From: an uncultured Porphyromonadaceae bacterium
GTDB lineage: Bacteria; Bacteroidota; Bacteroidia; Bacteroidales; Muribaculaceae
Assembly: GCA_900550395.1 (NCBI GenBank)
Contig: URSD01000028.1
Span: 1-32,857, forward strand
Length of the DNA stretch: 32,857 nucleotides
Direction: 5' to 3'
Shown here one piece after another: positions 1-8,343 of this stretch. A model generated the notes under the pieces. It saw nothing but the letters and a program-made list of their open reading frames with translations. It had not been told where the DNA came from and did not search any database. The stretch's first letter is position 1. Every line of letters starts with the position of its first letter. The position numbers and the translations under genes were made by a program.

Positions 1-31
1 CCGGCTGAAATGTTAACGGAGATCTCGACTG

Positions 32-39
32 CAAAGGTA
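32..39 (-). promoter_or_regulatory. Candidate -7 promoter element for a gene left of the window
   Basis: Read on the minus strand this is TACCTTTG, a match to the Bacteroidetes -7 element TAnnTTTG and identical to the -7 element of the regulator gene at 19513-19520. Transcription would run leftwards out of the window. A -33 TTG at the usual 19-21 nt spacing is not seen; the nearest TTG (plus-strand CAA at 55-57) has a spacer of only 15 nt. No gene is visible to confirm it. Confidence 0.4.
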
Positions 40-54
40 AAAGCTAACCACATT

Positions 55-77
55 CAACCCGCGATGAGCGCGGGTTG
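55..77. repeat. Inverted repeat, 9-bp perfect stem
   Basis: The arms at 55-63 and 69-77 are perfectly complementary around a 5-nt loop. On the plus strand a short T run follows at 84-87, so it could be a weak plus-strand terminator, but no plus-strand gene precedes it. It sits between the terminator of the xylanase operon and a leftward promoter. The rest of 1-284 holds no convincing gene; the small open frames there are shadows. Confidence 0.4.
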
Positions 78-230
78 CTCCCGTTTTATCGGACAGTAAT
101 AAATTTATATGTCGCTTATGATCTTATGTCCGTTTGTATCTCGCCATGTTTGGTAAATTTTGTTGATAGGAAATAGGCAAGAGGGGCATCTGTGGGCGCA
201 CGGACTAAAGTCCTCTTTTTGGGGGATAAT

Positions 231-264
231 AAAAACCGAGGCTGCGCGGTGGCGCAGCCTCGGT
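231..264 (-). terminator. Rho-independent terminator of the xus/xylanase operon
   Basis: A perfect 13-bp stem (235-247 with 252-264) has a 4-nt loop and is followed, reading on the minus strand, by a run of T (complement of the A run at 231-235). It lies 20 nt after the stop codon of the GH10 xylanase gene. This is a textbook intrinsic terminator and marks the end of the leftward operon. Confidence 0.93.
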
Positions 265-284
265 CAGTAGAGGGGAATGTGGGA

Positions 285-2438
285 TTACTTGTTGGTGGCT
301 TCCTTGAGAGCGTCACACCAGCCGGCGTAGGCGGGCTTGCGGGCGTGGTTGATGTCCCAGATGCCGATGGGCTCGCCGGCGCGCCAGCCGCTGCCCTCGG
401 GGCTGTCCGTAGCGGCCCACTGCACGATACCGTACTGCTGTTCCTTCGGGATGATCTCGAAGTATTTGGTGACGATGAACTTGTAGTAGTCGCTCATCTG
501 CTGTGCCTGCTCGAAGGTGAGGTCGGGCGTCATGATGGTGTTGCCGTCGGCGTCCTGGATGCCCATGTCGAGTTCGGATACGTGAATGAGCTTGCCGGAG
601 GCGGCGAGTTTTTCGAACATTTTCACGACGCACTCTTCCTGCTTGGCCTGCCACTCGGGGTTGAGGCTGTAGGTGACGTGCATCTGCGTGCCGATGCCGT
701 CGATGCGCGTTACGCCGTCGGCTTCCCACTGGGCGATGGTGCGGATGAGGCCGTCGGTCTTGGCGGTGTTGTTGTAGGCGGCCTCGAGGTTGTAGTCGTT
801 GGCGAAAAGCAGTAGTTCGTCGGGGTTGCCGCCGTATTCGGCGAAGGCTTCGCGGGCGTACTGCACGGCGTAGCGCACGTAGTCGTCGCCGAGGTAGTTC
901 TGCCAGTAGAAGTGGGTGTTGTCGTCGTCACCGTGCTTGACGCCGTAGTTGCCGCCGTCGGCGATGGCTTCGTTGACAACGTCCCATGCGGTGACGTAGC
1001 CGCCGCAGGCTTCCATCATACCGTAGATCCAGCGCTTGAGCTCGCCCTTGATGATTTCCTCTTTCTCCTCGGGGGTGAGGGGGATTGAGTTGGCGCTCTT
1101 CTCGTAATAGATGCAGAGGTCGTCGATGTAGATGGTGCCGTCGTATGCGCCGTAGCTGAAGAGGAAGCGCGAAGCTCCGTCGCCGTTGCATGTGGTGGCA
1201 ACTTTGACTTCTGTCCAGTCTGTGGTAACCTTGATGGCGGGGAAGTCGCCGCATCCTTTATATCCGTCGGGGTTCTGGAAACCGGCGCCGATGGAGCCTT
1301 CTTTGGAGCCCTTGATCTTCATCGTGAGGAAGTAGCGGGTGTCTACTTCAAAGGGTTTGGTGACGTCGTAGGCGGTCTGTGCCTCCCAAGAGTTCACCTT
1401 GGAAGGATTGGTCATCACGAGCACGCCGTCCTGAATCTCGCGTGTGGAGCCGTTGCCCCAGCCGGCGGGTGCTTCGCCGCTTGAGAAGTCGTCTTCCAGC
1501 ACATTGATGGGAATTGTGATTGCTGCGGCCTCGCTGTGAGTCAGTTTTACGCTCTTGAACTGAACGGTGCCTACGAAGTCGCCGAACTGGACGAGTACGT
1601 GGGAGCCGCCTTCAAATTCGGCCGTGAACTTAACCTTGTAGTCGTTCCATTCTTCGTTGGCTGTGAAGCTCAGTTTTTTGTCTGAGCTCCAGGTGCCTAT
1701 GGCTCCGCGCACGTTGGCCTCGCCGCCGAGGGTGCGGGCTGTGATCGTAAGTTCGTATTCCGTGCCTTTGGCGATGTTGAATCCGTCGGCGATGAAGAAC
1801 TGGAGATCCCAGAAATTGGCTGCTGCTTCAGGATTGACGATTTCAAGGCAACCGTCGGCTGAGTTGATGGACGCTTCGGCGCCGTTGCCCCACTGACCCC
1901 ACATGGAGTAGTCGGACTGTGTGCCCCAGTCTATCTCATAGTCCAGAACTTCTTTTTTCTGGTCGGGGTCCACTTCGACCTCCTTGTCCTTGAGGAGGTC
2001 GAGGAGGTACTTGCCCTGCTGCTGCTCGTGCCAGCAGAGGGTGTGGCCGAAGATCTTGAGGCCGCCGTTGCGTGCGGTCTCGATGGCCGAGCGTATGGTG
2101 CCGAAGTCCATGGCTCCGTCGGCGTTCATGACGAAGTTGTGCTTCATGTGGTTGCCGAAGGTTACTTCGTCATAGTTTGCCACGGCGAGGGCATAGACGA
2201 GTCCGCGCTTGTTCATATCGGACGCGTCGATCGCTCCGCCGAGGCGGAACAGCGGACCTACGCCGGAACGGTTGACGTACGATTTCAACGGTCCGTAGGC
2301 CTGAAGATACTCGTACTGGGCGCTTTCCTGAGGCTGGTCGACCTTGAACCCGTTGGTGTCGAAGTCGTCGGCGCAGCCGGCGGCGAGCACGAGGGCTGCG
2401 GAGGTGGCGCCGAGTGTCAGTATGTTGAGAAGTTTCAT
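285..2438 (-). CDS. xyn10A: GH10 endo-beta-1,4-xylanase lipoprotein with two CBMs inserted in the catalytic domain
   Basis: Endo-xylanase expected to cut the xylan backbone at the cell surface. Residues 1-22 form a lipoprotein signal ending in LAAGC (lipid Cys22), followed by acidic ADDFD, which fits surface export in Bacteroidetes. The GH10 barrel starts at about residue 50 and has the GHTLCWH strand at 131-137. It is then interrupted by two beta-sandwich CBM4/22-like modules (about 165-300 and 312-447) and resumes at about 455. The acid/base is Glu490 in WDVVNE and the nucleophile is Glu622 in HVSELD. The split barrel with tandem inserted CBMs is the architecture known for Bacteroides intestinalis Xyn10A and Prevotella Xyn10C, so it is not a defect. 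This is the last gene of the xus operon, 67 nt after the xusE-like gene with a hairpin in the gap, and is followed by a strong terminator. The CBM-coding part has somewhat lower GC (about 56%) than the barrel (about 63%). Confidence 0.95.
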   Translation of the reverse strand: MKLLNILTLGATSAALVLAAGCADDFDTNGFKVDQPQESAQYEYLQAYGPLKSYVNRSGVGPLFRLGGAIDASDMNKRGLVYALAVANYDEVTFGNHMKHNFVMNADGAMDFGTIRSAIETARNGGLKIFGHTLCWHEQQQGKYLLDLLKDKEVEVDPDQKKEVLDYEIDWGTQSDYSMWGQWGNGAEASINSADGCLEIVNPEAAANFWDLQFFIADGFNIAKGTEYELTITARTLGGEANVRGAIGTWSSDKKLSFTANEEWNDYKVKFTAEFEGGSHVLVQFGDFVGTVQFKSVKLTHSEAAAITIPINVLEDDFSSGEAPAGWGNGSTREIQDGVLVMTNPSKVNSWEAQTAYDVTKPFEVDTRYFLTMKIKGSKEGSIGAGFQNPDGYKGCGDFPAIKVTTDWTEVKVATTCNGDGASRFLFSYGAYDGTIYIDDLCIYYEKSANSIPLTPEEKEEIIKGELKRWIYGMMEACGGYVTAWDVVNEAIADGGNYGVKHGDDDNTHFYWQNYLGDDYVRYAVQYAREAFAEYGGNPDELLLFANDYNLEAAYNNTAKTDGLIRTIAQWEADGVTRIDGIGTQMHVTYSLNPEWQAKQEECVVKMFEKLAASGKLIHVSELDMGIQDADGNTIMTPDLTFEQAQQMSDYYKFIVTKYFEIIPKEQQYGIVQWAATDSPEGSGWRAGEPIGIWDINHARKPAYAGWCDALKEATNK

Positions 2439-2452
2439 ATGGTCTGATTGAT

Positions 2453-2494
2453 TTCCGCGGGCCTCCGGGCTTCTGCGCCCGGAGGCTTGCGGAA
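2453..2494 (-). repeat. Intercistronic hairpin between the xusE-like gene and xylanase
   Basis: A perfect 10-bp GC-rich stem (2461-2470 with 2477-2486, 6-nt loop) is extended by an outer 6-bp stem (2453-2458 with 2489-2494) across a 2-nt by 2-nt internal loop. It fills most of the 67-nt gap. On the minus strand no T run follows, so it is unlikely to be a full terminator. A role in mRNA processing, stabilisation or partial attenuation before the xylanase gene is inference. Confidence 0.75.
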
Positions 2495-2505
2495 TAAGGT
2501 GTTAC

Positions 2506-3546
2506 TTATTTGTATTCGGGTGTGAAAGTCTCGAACTTGACGTTGCGGCTCTTCACCACGAGGGTGTCGAGAGTCTGCACGCTGCGGGTGCCGTAGTCCA
2601 CGATGTAGTCCAGATAGATTGCATTGCGGTCTTCGTTGCCCCAGCTCTTCTTCTCGCCGTCGATGACGAACTTGCCTGTGCCGCTGGCGTTGATGCCGGG
2701 AGTGCCGGAGCTGACGGTGCACTCGTCCTTGTCGTTGAAGGAGAGGACGAGGTCGCAGGTGATGGTCTGCTTGTCGCCGCCGGGGAGGGTGACGACGGTG
2801 CTGACGGGGTAGACTGCGGTAGTGAGGTTGCGGGTGTCGACGGTACGGAGCTCGTCATTCTCGACGTTGGCGGCGTGGCGCACATTGGTGGTGGTTACGC
2901 CGTTCTCCGTGATCTTGTCGAGGCCGCGGACGGCGTACTCGGCGTCATACTTGTTGATGTACTTGACGCAGTAGAGCACGTAGTCCTTGGGCACTACGCT
3001 CCAGGCGGAGGAGAGGGTGCGCGGGGGCACGTTGCCCTCGGCCACGGGTGTGCCCGAGAGGATGTGGTCGGCGCCGTTCTGGCCGGTGATTACCAGGGGC
3101 ACGACGTAGTTGCTCTCCAGCGCGTCGGGGTCGTTGAAGAAGGCGTCGGTGAAGTTGACGCGGACGGAGCCCATGACGTTGCCGTTGAAGTCGATCTTGT
3201 TTGAAGCAAGGGTGTAGTAGCTCTCGGGCATTGCCTTGACGGGCTTGGTGCCGTCGAAGGTGAGGTTATCGACGAGCGAATTGTCTACGGCGATGTCGAG
3301 GGTGATCTTTCGACCCTTGTAGGCGCCGCTCATGGTTGCGTAGATGTCGCATGCATGGGCGTTGTCGACGCTGGTGTCGTAGGTGTCCTCGCCCATGACG
3401 AGGGTGCGCACCGGGTACTGGTTGGCGAAGTACACCGTGATTCCTCCCTGATAGTCGGGGAAGTCCTGGGAGGCGTTCTTGCACGACGTCACGGAGCCGG
3501 CAGCTGCCAGGGCTGCGATGATTGCGGTATATTTGATGATTTTCAT
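2506..3546 (-). CDS. xusE: XusE-like putative surface glycan-binding lipoprotein (DUF1735-type)
   Basis: A 346-residue lipoprotein with a signal ending in SVTSC (lipid Cys22). It has an N-terminal region of the BT_3987/DUF1735 type (about 30-165, with the typical pattern of 'tVyFanqypvRTL' and a VxV segment around NGNVMGSVRVNF) and a C-terminal all-beta domain (about 180-346, DUF5627-like). I see no catalytic motif. Position decides the name: in known xylan loci the gene between the second SusD and the GH10 xylanase is xusE. Proteins of this type are thought to bind glycan at the cell surface beside the SusCD complex; binding to xylan here is inferred from context. It is 51 nt downstream of the second SusD gene and co-transcribed with it. 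Confidence 0.8.
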   Translation of the reverse strand: MKIIKYTAIIAALAAAGSVTSCKNASQDFPDYQGGITVYFANQYPVRTLVMGEDTYDTSVDNAHACDIYATMSGAYKGRKITLDIAVDNSLVDNLTFDGTKPVKAMPESYYTLASNKIDFNGNVMGSVRVNFTDAFFNDPDALESNYVVPLVITGQNGADHILSGTPVAEGNVPPRTLSSAWSVVPKDYVLYCVKYINKYDAEYAVRGLDKITENGVTTTNVRHAANVENDELRTVDTRNLTTAVYPVSTVVTLPGGDKQTITCDLVLSFNDKDECTVSSGTPGINASGTGKFVIDGEKKSWGNEDRNAIYLDYIVDYGTRSVQTLDTLVVKSRNVKFETFTPEYK

Positions 3547-3597
3547 GTCTTTGTGATATTGATGGTTGAAAGGAATAACGGAGAGAGGTGCTGAATA

Positions 3598-5376
3598 TTA
3601 CTTCCAGCCGTCGTTCTGCACGAGATTGTTGAACAGGATGACCTCGCCGTAGGGTATGGGGCCATAGTTCATGTAGTCCTGATAGTTGCGGTTCTCGACG
3701 TCGATGACCTCGTAGTGCAGCGCGCCGCCGTTGCTGGTGATGCGCATGCCGCGTGCCGTCTCGTTGAGGTCGGCCTGCCAGCGGCGCAGATCCCAGAAGC
3801 GTACGTTCTCGAAGCAGAGCTCGATGCGGCGCTCGTTGCGTATGAGCTTACGCATCTCGTCCTTGCTGCCCTTGACGCTCTCGAGGTAGGGGTCCTGACC
3901 GCCCTGGCCGATGCCTGCGCGCTTGCGGATGGCCTTGACGATGTCGTAGGCGCTGTAGCCGTGGGTTCCGGTGCCGGTGGGGCCCCAGGCCTCGTTGGCT
4001 GCCTCGGCGTAGTCGAGGTAGAGCTCGGTGTAGCGCAGACGCACGTTGGCGTGGTCCTGCTCGGTGTTGACGGAGGGGTCTACGTTGCAGAGCTTGTTGA
4101 GGAGCTTGCGCATGTAGTAGCCGGTGCGTGTGCTGTGGCCCTGCTCGGCGTTGAGGGCGTCGTTGTTTGTGCCGTATGCGCCGGAGATGATCTCGGAATC
4201 GTTGTGTCCCCATTTGCTGCCGTTGACCACGATGTAGAGGTCAAGGCGCGGGTCGCGGTTGGCGTAGGGGTTCTGCGGGTCGTAGCTGCTGTTGCCGTCG
4301 GTGATGGGATAGCCTGCCGCGTCGGGGAAGGCGTCCACGAGGTTCTGTGTGGGGTTGACGCGTCCGGTGCCACGGAGGGAGGGCGGGAAGTTGTCCTTCT
4401 CGAGGCTGTTGCTGGGGCTGATGTTGTCGCGCCAGATTACCTCACGGTTGCCGCCGGAGGTGAGTTTCTTGACCTCGTCGGCTGTGTAGTAGAGGTGTCC
4501 CTGGTCGTAGATGCCGGCAGCGCCGTTGTTGAGGTCGAGCACGGCGGCAGCGCGGTCGGCAGCCTCGGCCCATTCGATGCCGGAGCCGGCCGAGAAGGCA
4601 GGGCTGGCGGCGAGGAGGGCTGTCTGCGCGGCGATGACTTGAGCTACACGGCCGCACATGCGTCCGTTGAAGTCGGCGCCGCATACACGGATGTACTCGT
4701 CGATGCTGACGCCCATCTCGCGGTACTTGGCGGGGATGTCGGCCTCGCTGGTGATGTCGCGGTAGTCGGTGGGCAGCAGCTCGGTGGCGGCGGCCACGTC
4801 GTCGAAGATCTGCTGGACGCAGGCCTTGAAGGTGGCGCGGGGCTGGTTGAAGTCGCTGTTGGCGTTCTCGGGTTCAAGCAGGTTGGGCACGCCCAGAAGC
4901 TCGCCGCCTGCCCATCCGCCGTGCTGGCGCAGGAGGTGGTACATGAAGAGTGCGCGCAGGCCGTAGGCCTCGCCCTTGAGGCGGTCGAGGAAGAGCTGCT
5001 GCACACGGTCGTTGGCGCTGAAGTTGACGTCGTCTACCTTGGAGAGCAGCAGGTTGACGAACTGGATGCCTCCGCGGCCGTTCTTCCAGTAGGAGATGGT
5101 GCCGTTGTTGGCTGTCCAGCTGCCGGTGGCTATCTTGAGGTAGTCGCTGGAGTTGTCGTTGGTGACCGCGTCGTCGGTGGCGAGGTCGGAATTGACGCCG
5201 GTGCTGTAAGGCATCAGCAGGTAGGCGTCGTAGAGCAGGCCGTCGGCGTATTTGGGGAAGTCCTCGGTCGAGTTGATGTCCTGCGAGGGCTCGAATGCGG
5301 GCTCGAACAGGTCGTCGCACGAAGCGGAGGAGAATGCCATGGCAGCGATGGCTGCTATTTTGTATATGGATTTCAT
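3598..5376 (-). CDS. xusD: SusD/RagB-family outer-membrane glycan-binding lipoprotein, pair 2
   Basis: A 592-residue SusD homologue with a lipoprotein signal ending in SSASC (lipid Cys20) followed by acidic DDLFE, fitting surface display. The N-terminal TPR-like part contains GEAYGLRALFMYHLLRQHGG (about 135-154), the usual SusD 'alRAflYf.L.r.yG' signature. The C-terminal RagB/SusD domain contains LRYTELYLDYAEAANEA and the RNERRIELCFENVRFWDLRRW signature split over two short segments near residues 505-525. It should form the lid of the transporter encoded directly upstream (15-nt gap) and bind xylan or long xylo-oligosaccharides; the ligand is inferred from the locus. It corresponds to XusD of Prevotella and Bacteroides xylan clusters. 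Confidence 0.93.
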   Translation of the reverse strand: MKSIYKIAAIAAMAFSSASCDDLFEPAFEPSQDINSTEDFPKYADGLLYDAYLLMPYSTGVNSDLATDDAVTNDNSSDYLKIATGSWTANNGTISYWKNGRGGIQFVNLLLSKVDDVNFSANDRVQQLFLDRLKGEAYGLRALFMYHLLRQHGGWAGGELLGVPNLLEPENANSDFNQPRATFKACVQQIFDDVAAATELLPTDYRDITSEADIPAKYREMGVSIDEYIRVCGADFNGRMCGRVAQVIAAQTALLAASPAFSAGSGIEWAEAADRAAAVLDLNNGAAGIYDQGHLYYTADEVKKLTSGGNREVIWRDNISPSNSLEKDNFPPSLRGTGRVNPTQNLVDAFPDAAGYPITDGNSSYDPQNPYANRDPRLDLYIVVNGSKWGHNDSEIISGAYGTNNDALNAEQGHSTRTGYYMRKLLNKLCNVDPSVNTEQDHANVRLRYTELYLDYAEAANEAWGPTGTGTHGYSAYDIVKAIRKRAGIGQGGQDPYLESVKGSKDEMRKLIRNERRIELCFENVRFWDLRRWQADLNETARGMRITSNGGALHYEVIDVENRNYQDYMNYGPIPYGEVILFNNLVQNDGWK

Positions 5377-5391
5377 AGTGCTTGTCGAGGT

Positions 5392-8259
5392 TTAAATCTT
5401 GACGGTAAGACCTACGTTGAAGAGGCGGTCGGCGGGAGCCGTGCCGATGTTGCGGTCGAGAATCTTGCGATTCTTGCCGAAGGTGAAGAGGTTGCTGCCG
5501 CTGACGTAGATGGATGCGCCGCTGAGGAAGCATTTCTTCATGAGCGATTCGGGCATGTCGTAGGTGAGCTGGAGCTTGGCCAGGCGGAAGGCGTCGGTGG
5601 AGTAGATCCAGTAGTCGGATGCGACCTTGTTGGCGGCGCCGTCGCTTGTGGTGAGGCGGGGCAGGGTAGCGGTGGCGGCGTTGGTGCCGTTCCATGCGTT
5701 ACGCATCTCGGAGGAGTACTTCTCGGTGCCGGTGGCGTAGTAGTAGCTGTTGCCGGCGAGGGAGGCGTGGCCGCCCCAGTTGCCTGTGCCGAGAGCGAAG
5801 AGCGTGAAGCCCTTGTAGTTGAGCGTGAGGTTGAGACCGAGCATGAAGGGCGAGCCGTACCATCCGGCCTTGCCGAGGTAGACCTGGTCCTTGTAGTCGA
5901 TGACCTTGTCGTCGTTCTGGTCGAGGTACTTGATGTCGCCGGGCTGAGTCTCGCCGCCGAGAGCACTCTGGTCGGGCCATGCTTCGATTTCTTCCTTGCT
6001 CTGGAAGAGGCCGGCGCTCTTGTAGCCCCAGAGTCCGTCGATGGGCGTGCCCTCGCGGTTCTGGTAGGCGTACTCGTTGTTTTCGTCGCGCTTGGTGGCC
6101 TTGGTGTCGTACCATGTGCCTACGACGCCTACCTTCACGCCGAGGTCGCCGAAGCGCTTGTTCCAGTCGATAGCGAAGTCAAGACCCATGCGGCGGTTGG
6201 CGTTGTAGTTGACGTAAGGCACGAAGCTTGCCTCGGGATAGTACGTCCAGAGATGGTTGGGATACTTGGTGTTGTTCTCAGGGCTTACGAGCAGGCCGCT
6301 CATCTCGTTGACGAAGAAGTCGACGTGTGCGTTGATCATGCGCTGGAAGAAGGAGCCTTTGAGGGTGGCGCTGAATTCCTTGCGCTTGATGAAGGTGAGG
6401 TCGACGTTCTCGCCGCGTTCGGGATAGTAGGCTGCCGCGCCGCCCTTGTCGCCCCAGCTGAACCATCCGCCGGGCACGTATGCACCGCGCCACATGTAGT
6501 AGTCGGTGATGTCAAGGTCGCTGTGGACGATGCTGCCGCTGACGGAGAGCGAGAGGTCGTCGACGGCGTTGCTGTCGCGGAAGAGGTCTTCCTTCATGCG
6601 CCATCCCAGAGTGAGGGAGGGCGAGAAGGCCGTGCGGTGGCCGGGAGCCAGCTTGGCGGAGTGGACGACGGCTGCCTGGAAGTCGGCGAAGTAGCGTCCG
6701 GCATAGTCGTAGGCTGCGCGCAGGCCGAGGTTGACGTTGCTGGTGCGGTGGTAGACGCCGGTGAGGGTCTTCTGCCATCCCGAGGCCAGAATCATGGCGT
6801 CGACGTTGTGCTCCTTGTTGAAGGTGTTGCGGTAGCTGAAGTCGGCGTTGAAGCTGACGGTCTGGTTGTCGGTGCTGCTGCTTACGTTCTGCACACCGCT
6901 TTTCTTGTCGATGCCCTCCTGGGTGAGGTCAACGATGACGTCCTGGCCGCCGTAGTTGCTCCATGTGGGGATGTAGACGGCGTAGTCGTTGGTGAACGCG
7001 GTGTTGTAGGAGGTCTGATAGTCCGTGGCGAACTGCGTGTGGAAGGTCAGGCCCTTGAGCAGACGGCTGAGGTCGATGTTGACGGCGGCGTTGAACTGGA
7101 AGTTGCGTGCCGTGTGCTTGTTGTAGCCGGCTGCGTAGTAGTTGGCGAAGATGTTCTTGTTGTCGATGTTGGTGCCGCTGAGGAAGTACTTCCCGTCGAT
7201 GATGTTGTTGCTGCCTCCCACGAGTTCGAGCGCCGCGAGGGCGTTGGGGTCGATCATGCTCAGGGGAATGAGGGGGGCGATACGGTTGGGACGGAAGGTG
7301 GCTGCCAGGGCCCAGTAGTCGTCGTAGTTGTCACCGTTGGCGATGCTGTGGCCGGCGCGGGAGTTGTAGAACGTGGTGTAGGTGCCTACGGTAGCCGAAA
7401 TCCAGTCGGTGATGTCGACGTCTACGTTGCCGCGCACACTGAAGCGGTTGGTGTTGTTGTTCTTGGCCTCGCCGATTTTGAAGACGTCATCCTCATAGAA
7501 GTAGGAGATGTTGGTGTAGTAGCGTGCGCGCTTGTTGCCGCCGCTGATCTGCGCCGTGACGTCGTAGCGGTTCTTCACCTTGCCGATAAACTCGTCGCTG
7601 TAGAAGTCGACGTTGGGGTAACGGTAGGGGTTGAGGCCGCTGGCGGTGTTGTAGATGTCGGATGCGCTGTATGCTGCACCGAGGCCGTCGAGGGTGCGTG
7701 CCTGATTGTAGAGCGTCATGTACTCGGCGGAGCCGATGTACTCGGGATAACCCTTGGCGACGTTCCATCCGGCATTGGCGTTGACGGTGATGTTCAGGGG
7801 CTTGTCCTCGCCGTGCTTGGTGGTGATGAGGATGGCGCCCTTGGCTGCACGGCTGCCGTAGAGCACGGTGGCTGCGGCGCTCTTCAGGAAGGTGACTTCC
7901 TTGACCTCGCTGGGGAGGACGTCGGCGGCGTCGCGGGGCACGCCGTCCACGATGGTGAGGTAGCCGCCGTCGTTGTCGCTGTCCATGGCCCATAGAGATG
8001 CGCCGTTCCAGCCGCTGACGAAGCCCTGCATGTTATCGAGAACGCTGAAGGTGTGGTCCTTCTTCTGATTCTCTTCTACGTTCACGACGGAGACGCCGCC
8101 TACGATGCTGCTGGGAGCTGCGTCGCGGAAGGTGGCTTCCGTGTGAATGCCCTTGCCGACGCTGTCGGGAGCTTCCGCGGTCTGCGCTCCGGCCTGTGAG
8201 GGAAGGAAGCACGCGGCGCCCATCAGCATGATAAAGGCTTTTTTCTGTGTGGGTATCAT
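5392..8259 (-). CDS. xusC: SusC-family TonB-dependent outer-membrane transporter, pair 2 (short N-terminus)
   Basis: A 955-residue outer-membrane beta-barrel transporter with a cleavable signal (about 1-25, ending SQAGAQ). A plug domain spans about 40-150, with TIVDGVPRDAADVLPSEV and VLYGSRAAKGAILITTK motifs, followed by the barrel, which ends in the typical alternating C-terminus NVGLTVKI. Unlike its partner at 10322-13453 it has no carboxypeptidase-regulatory-like domain and no recognisable VVVVGYG-type TonB box before the plug. The 84-nt gap upstream is too short to hold the missing part, so this is not a wrong start. It pairs with the SusD gene 15 nt downstream. Expected to import xylan-derived oligosaccharides; the difference in size preference between the two SusC proteins is unknown. 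Confidence 0.93.
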   Translation of the reverse strand: MIPTQKKAFIMLMGAACFLPSQAGAQTAEAPDSVGKGIHTEATFRDAAPSSIVGGVSVVNVEENQKKDHTFSVLDNMQGFVSGWNGASLWAMDSDNDGGYLTIVDGVPRDAADVLPSEVKEVTFLKSAAATVLYGSRAAKGAILITTKHGEDKPLNITVNANAGWNVAKGYPEYIGSAEYMTLYNQARTLDGLGAAYSASDIYNTASGLNPYRYPNVDFYSDEFIGKVKNRYDVTAQISGGNKRARYYTNISYFYEDDVFKIGEAKNNNTNRFSVRGNVDVDITDWISATVGTYTTFYNSRAGHSIANGDNYDDYWALAATFRPNRIAPLIPLSMIDPNALAALELVGGSNNIIDGKYFLSGTNIDNKNIFANYYAAGYNKHTARNFQFNAAVNIDLSRLLKGLTFHTQFATDYQTSYNTAFTNDYAVYIPTWSNYGGQDVIVDLTQEGIDKKSGVQNVSSSTDNQTVSFNADFSYRNTFNKEHNVDAMILASGWQKTLTGVYHRTSNVNLGLRAAYDYAGRYFADFQAAVVHSAKLAPGHRTAFSPSLTLGWRMKEDLFRDSNAVDDLSLSVSGSIVHSDLDITDYYMWRGAYVPGGWFSWGDKGGAAAYYPERGENVDLTFIKRKEFSATLKGSFFQRMINAHVDFFVNEMSGLLVSPENNTKYPNHLWTYYPEASFVPYVNYNANRRMGLDFAIDWNKRFGDLGVKVGVVGTWYDTKATKRDENNEYAYQNREGTPIDGLWGYKSAGLFQSKEEIEAWPDQSALGGETQPGDIKYLDQNDDKVIDYKDQVYLGKAGWYGSPFMLGLNLTLNYKGFTLFALGTGNWGGHASLAGNSYYYATGTEKYSSEMRNAWNGTNAATATLPRLTTSDGAANKVASDYWIYSTDAFRLAKLQLTYDMPESLMKKCFLSGASIYVSGSNLFTFGKNRKILDRNIGTAPADRLFNVGLTVKI

Positions 8260-8312
8260 ATATTGAAATGTGATATTCTTGTGAATGATTGTTTGTCCGA
8301 TAAAAGGCTTTG

Positions 8313-8340
8313 TAAACCTTAAACCTTAAACTCTAAACCT
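8313..8340. repeat. Four tandem 7-bp repeats between the two SusCD pairs
   Basis: Four adjacent heptamers occur on the plus strand: TAAACCT, TAAACCT, TAAACTC, TAAACCT (AGGTTTA-type on the coding strand). They begin 3 nt after the stop codon of the first SusD gene and are the only low-complexity DNA in the 84-nt gap (8260-8343) before the second SusC gene. No TAnnTTTG promoter is visible in this gap, so the second pair probably depends on readthrough. Confidence 0.8.
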
Positions 8341-8343
8341 CGA

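Noticed and set aside
202..220. Small stem (202-206 with 209-213) followed by a T run on the plus strand, possible plus-strand terminator
   Set aside because: The stem has only 5 bp with a 2-nt loop, too tight to form, and no plus-strand gene ends here.
192..815. Plus-strand open frame overlapping the terminator and the xylanase 3' end
   Set aside because: It reads through the terminator stem and antisense to conserved GH10 sequence; the product is V/G/D-rich with no motif.
1081..1990. Interruption of the GH10 catalytic domain, considered as gene disruption or pseudogene
   Set aside because: The reading frame is intact, both catalytic Glu residues are present, and tandem CBM insertion at this point is a known architecture of Bacteroidetes xylanases.
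3715..7995. Very long plus-strand open frame (1426 codons) antisense to the second SusD and SusC genes
   Set aside because: It runs across two well-supported genes and their gap. The translation is dominated by V, A, G, D, E and L with no recognisable domain. In high-GC genes that avoid TTA, CTA and TCA codons, long antisense frames arise naturally.
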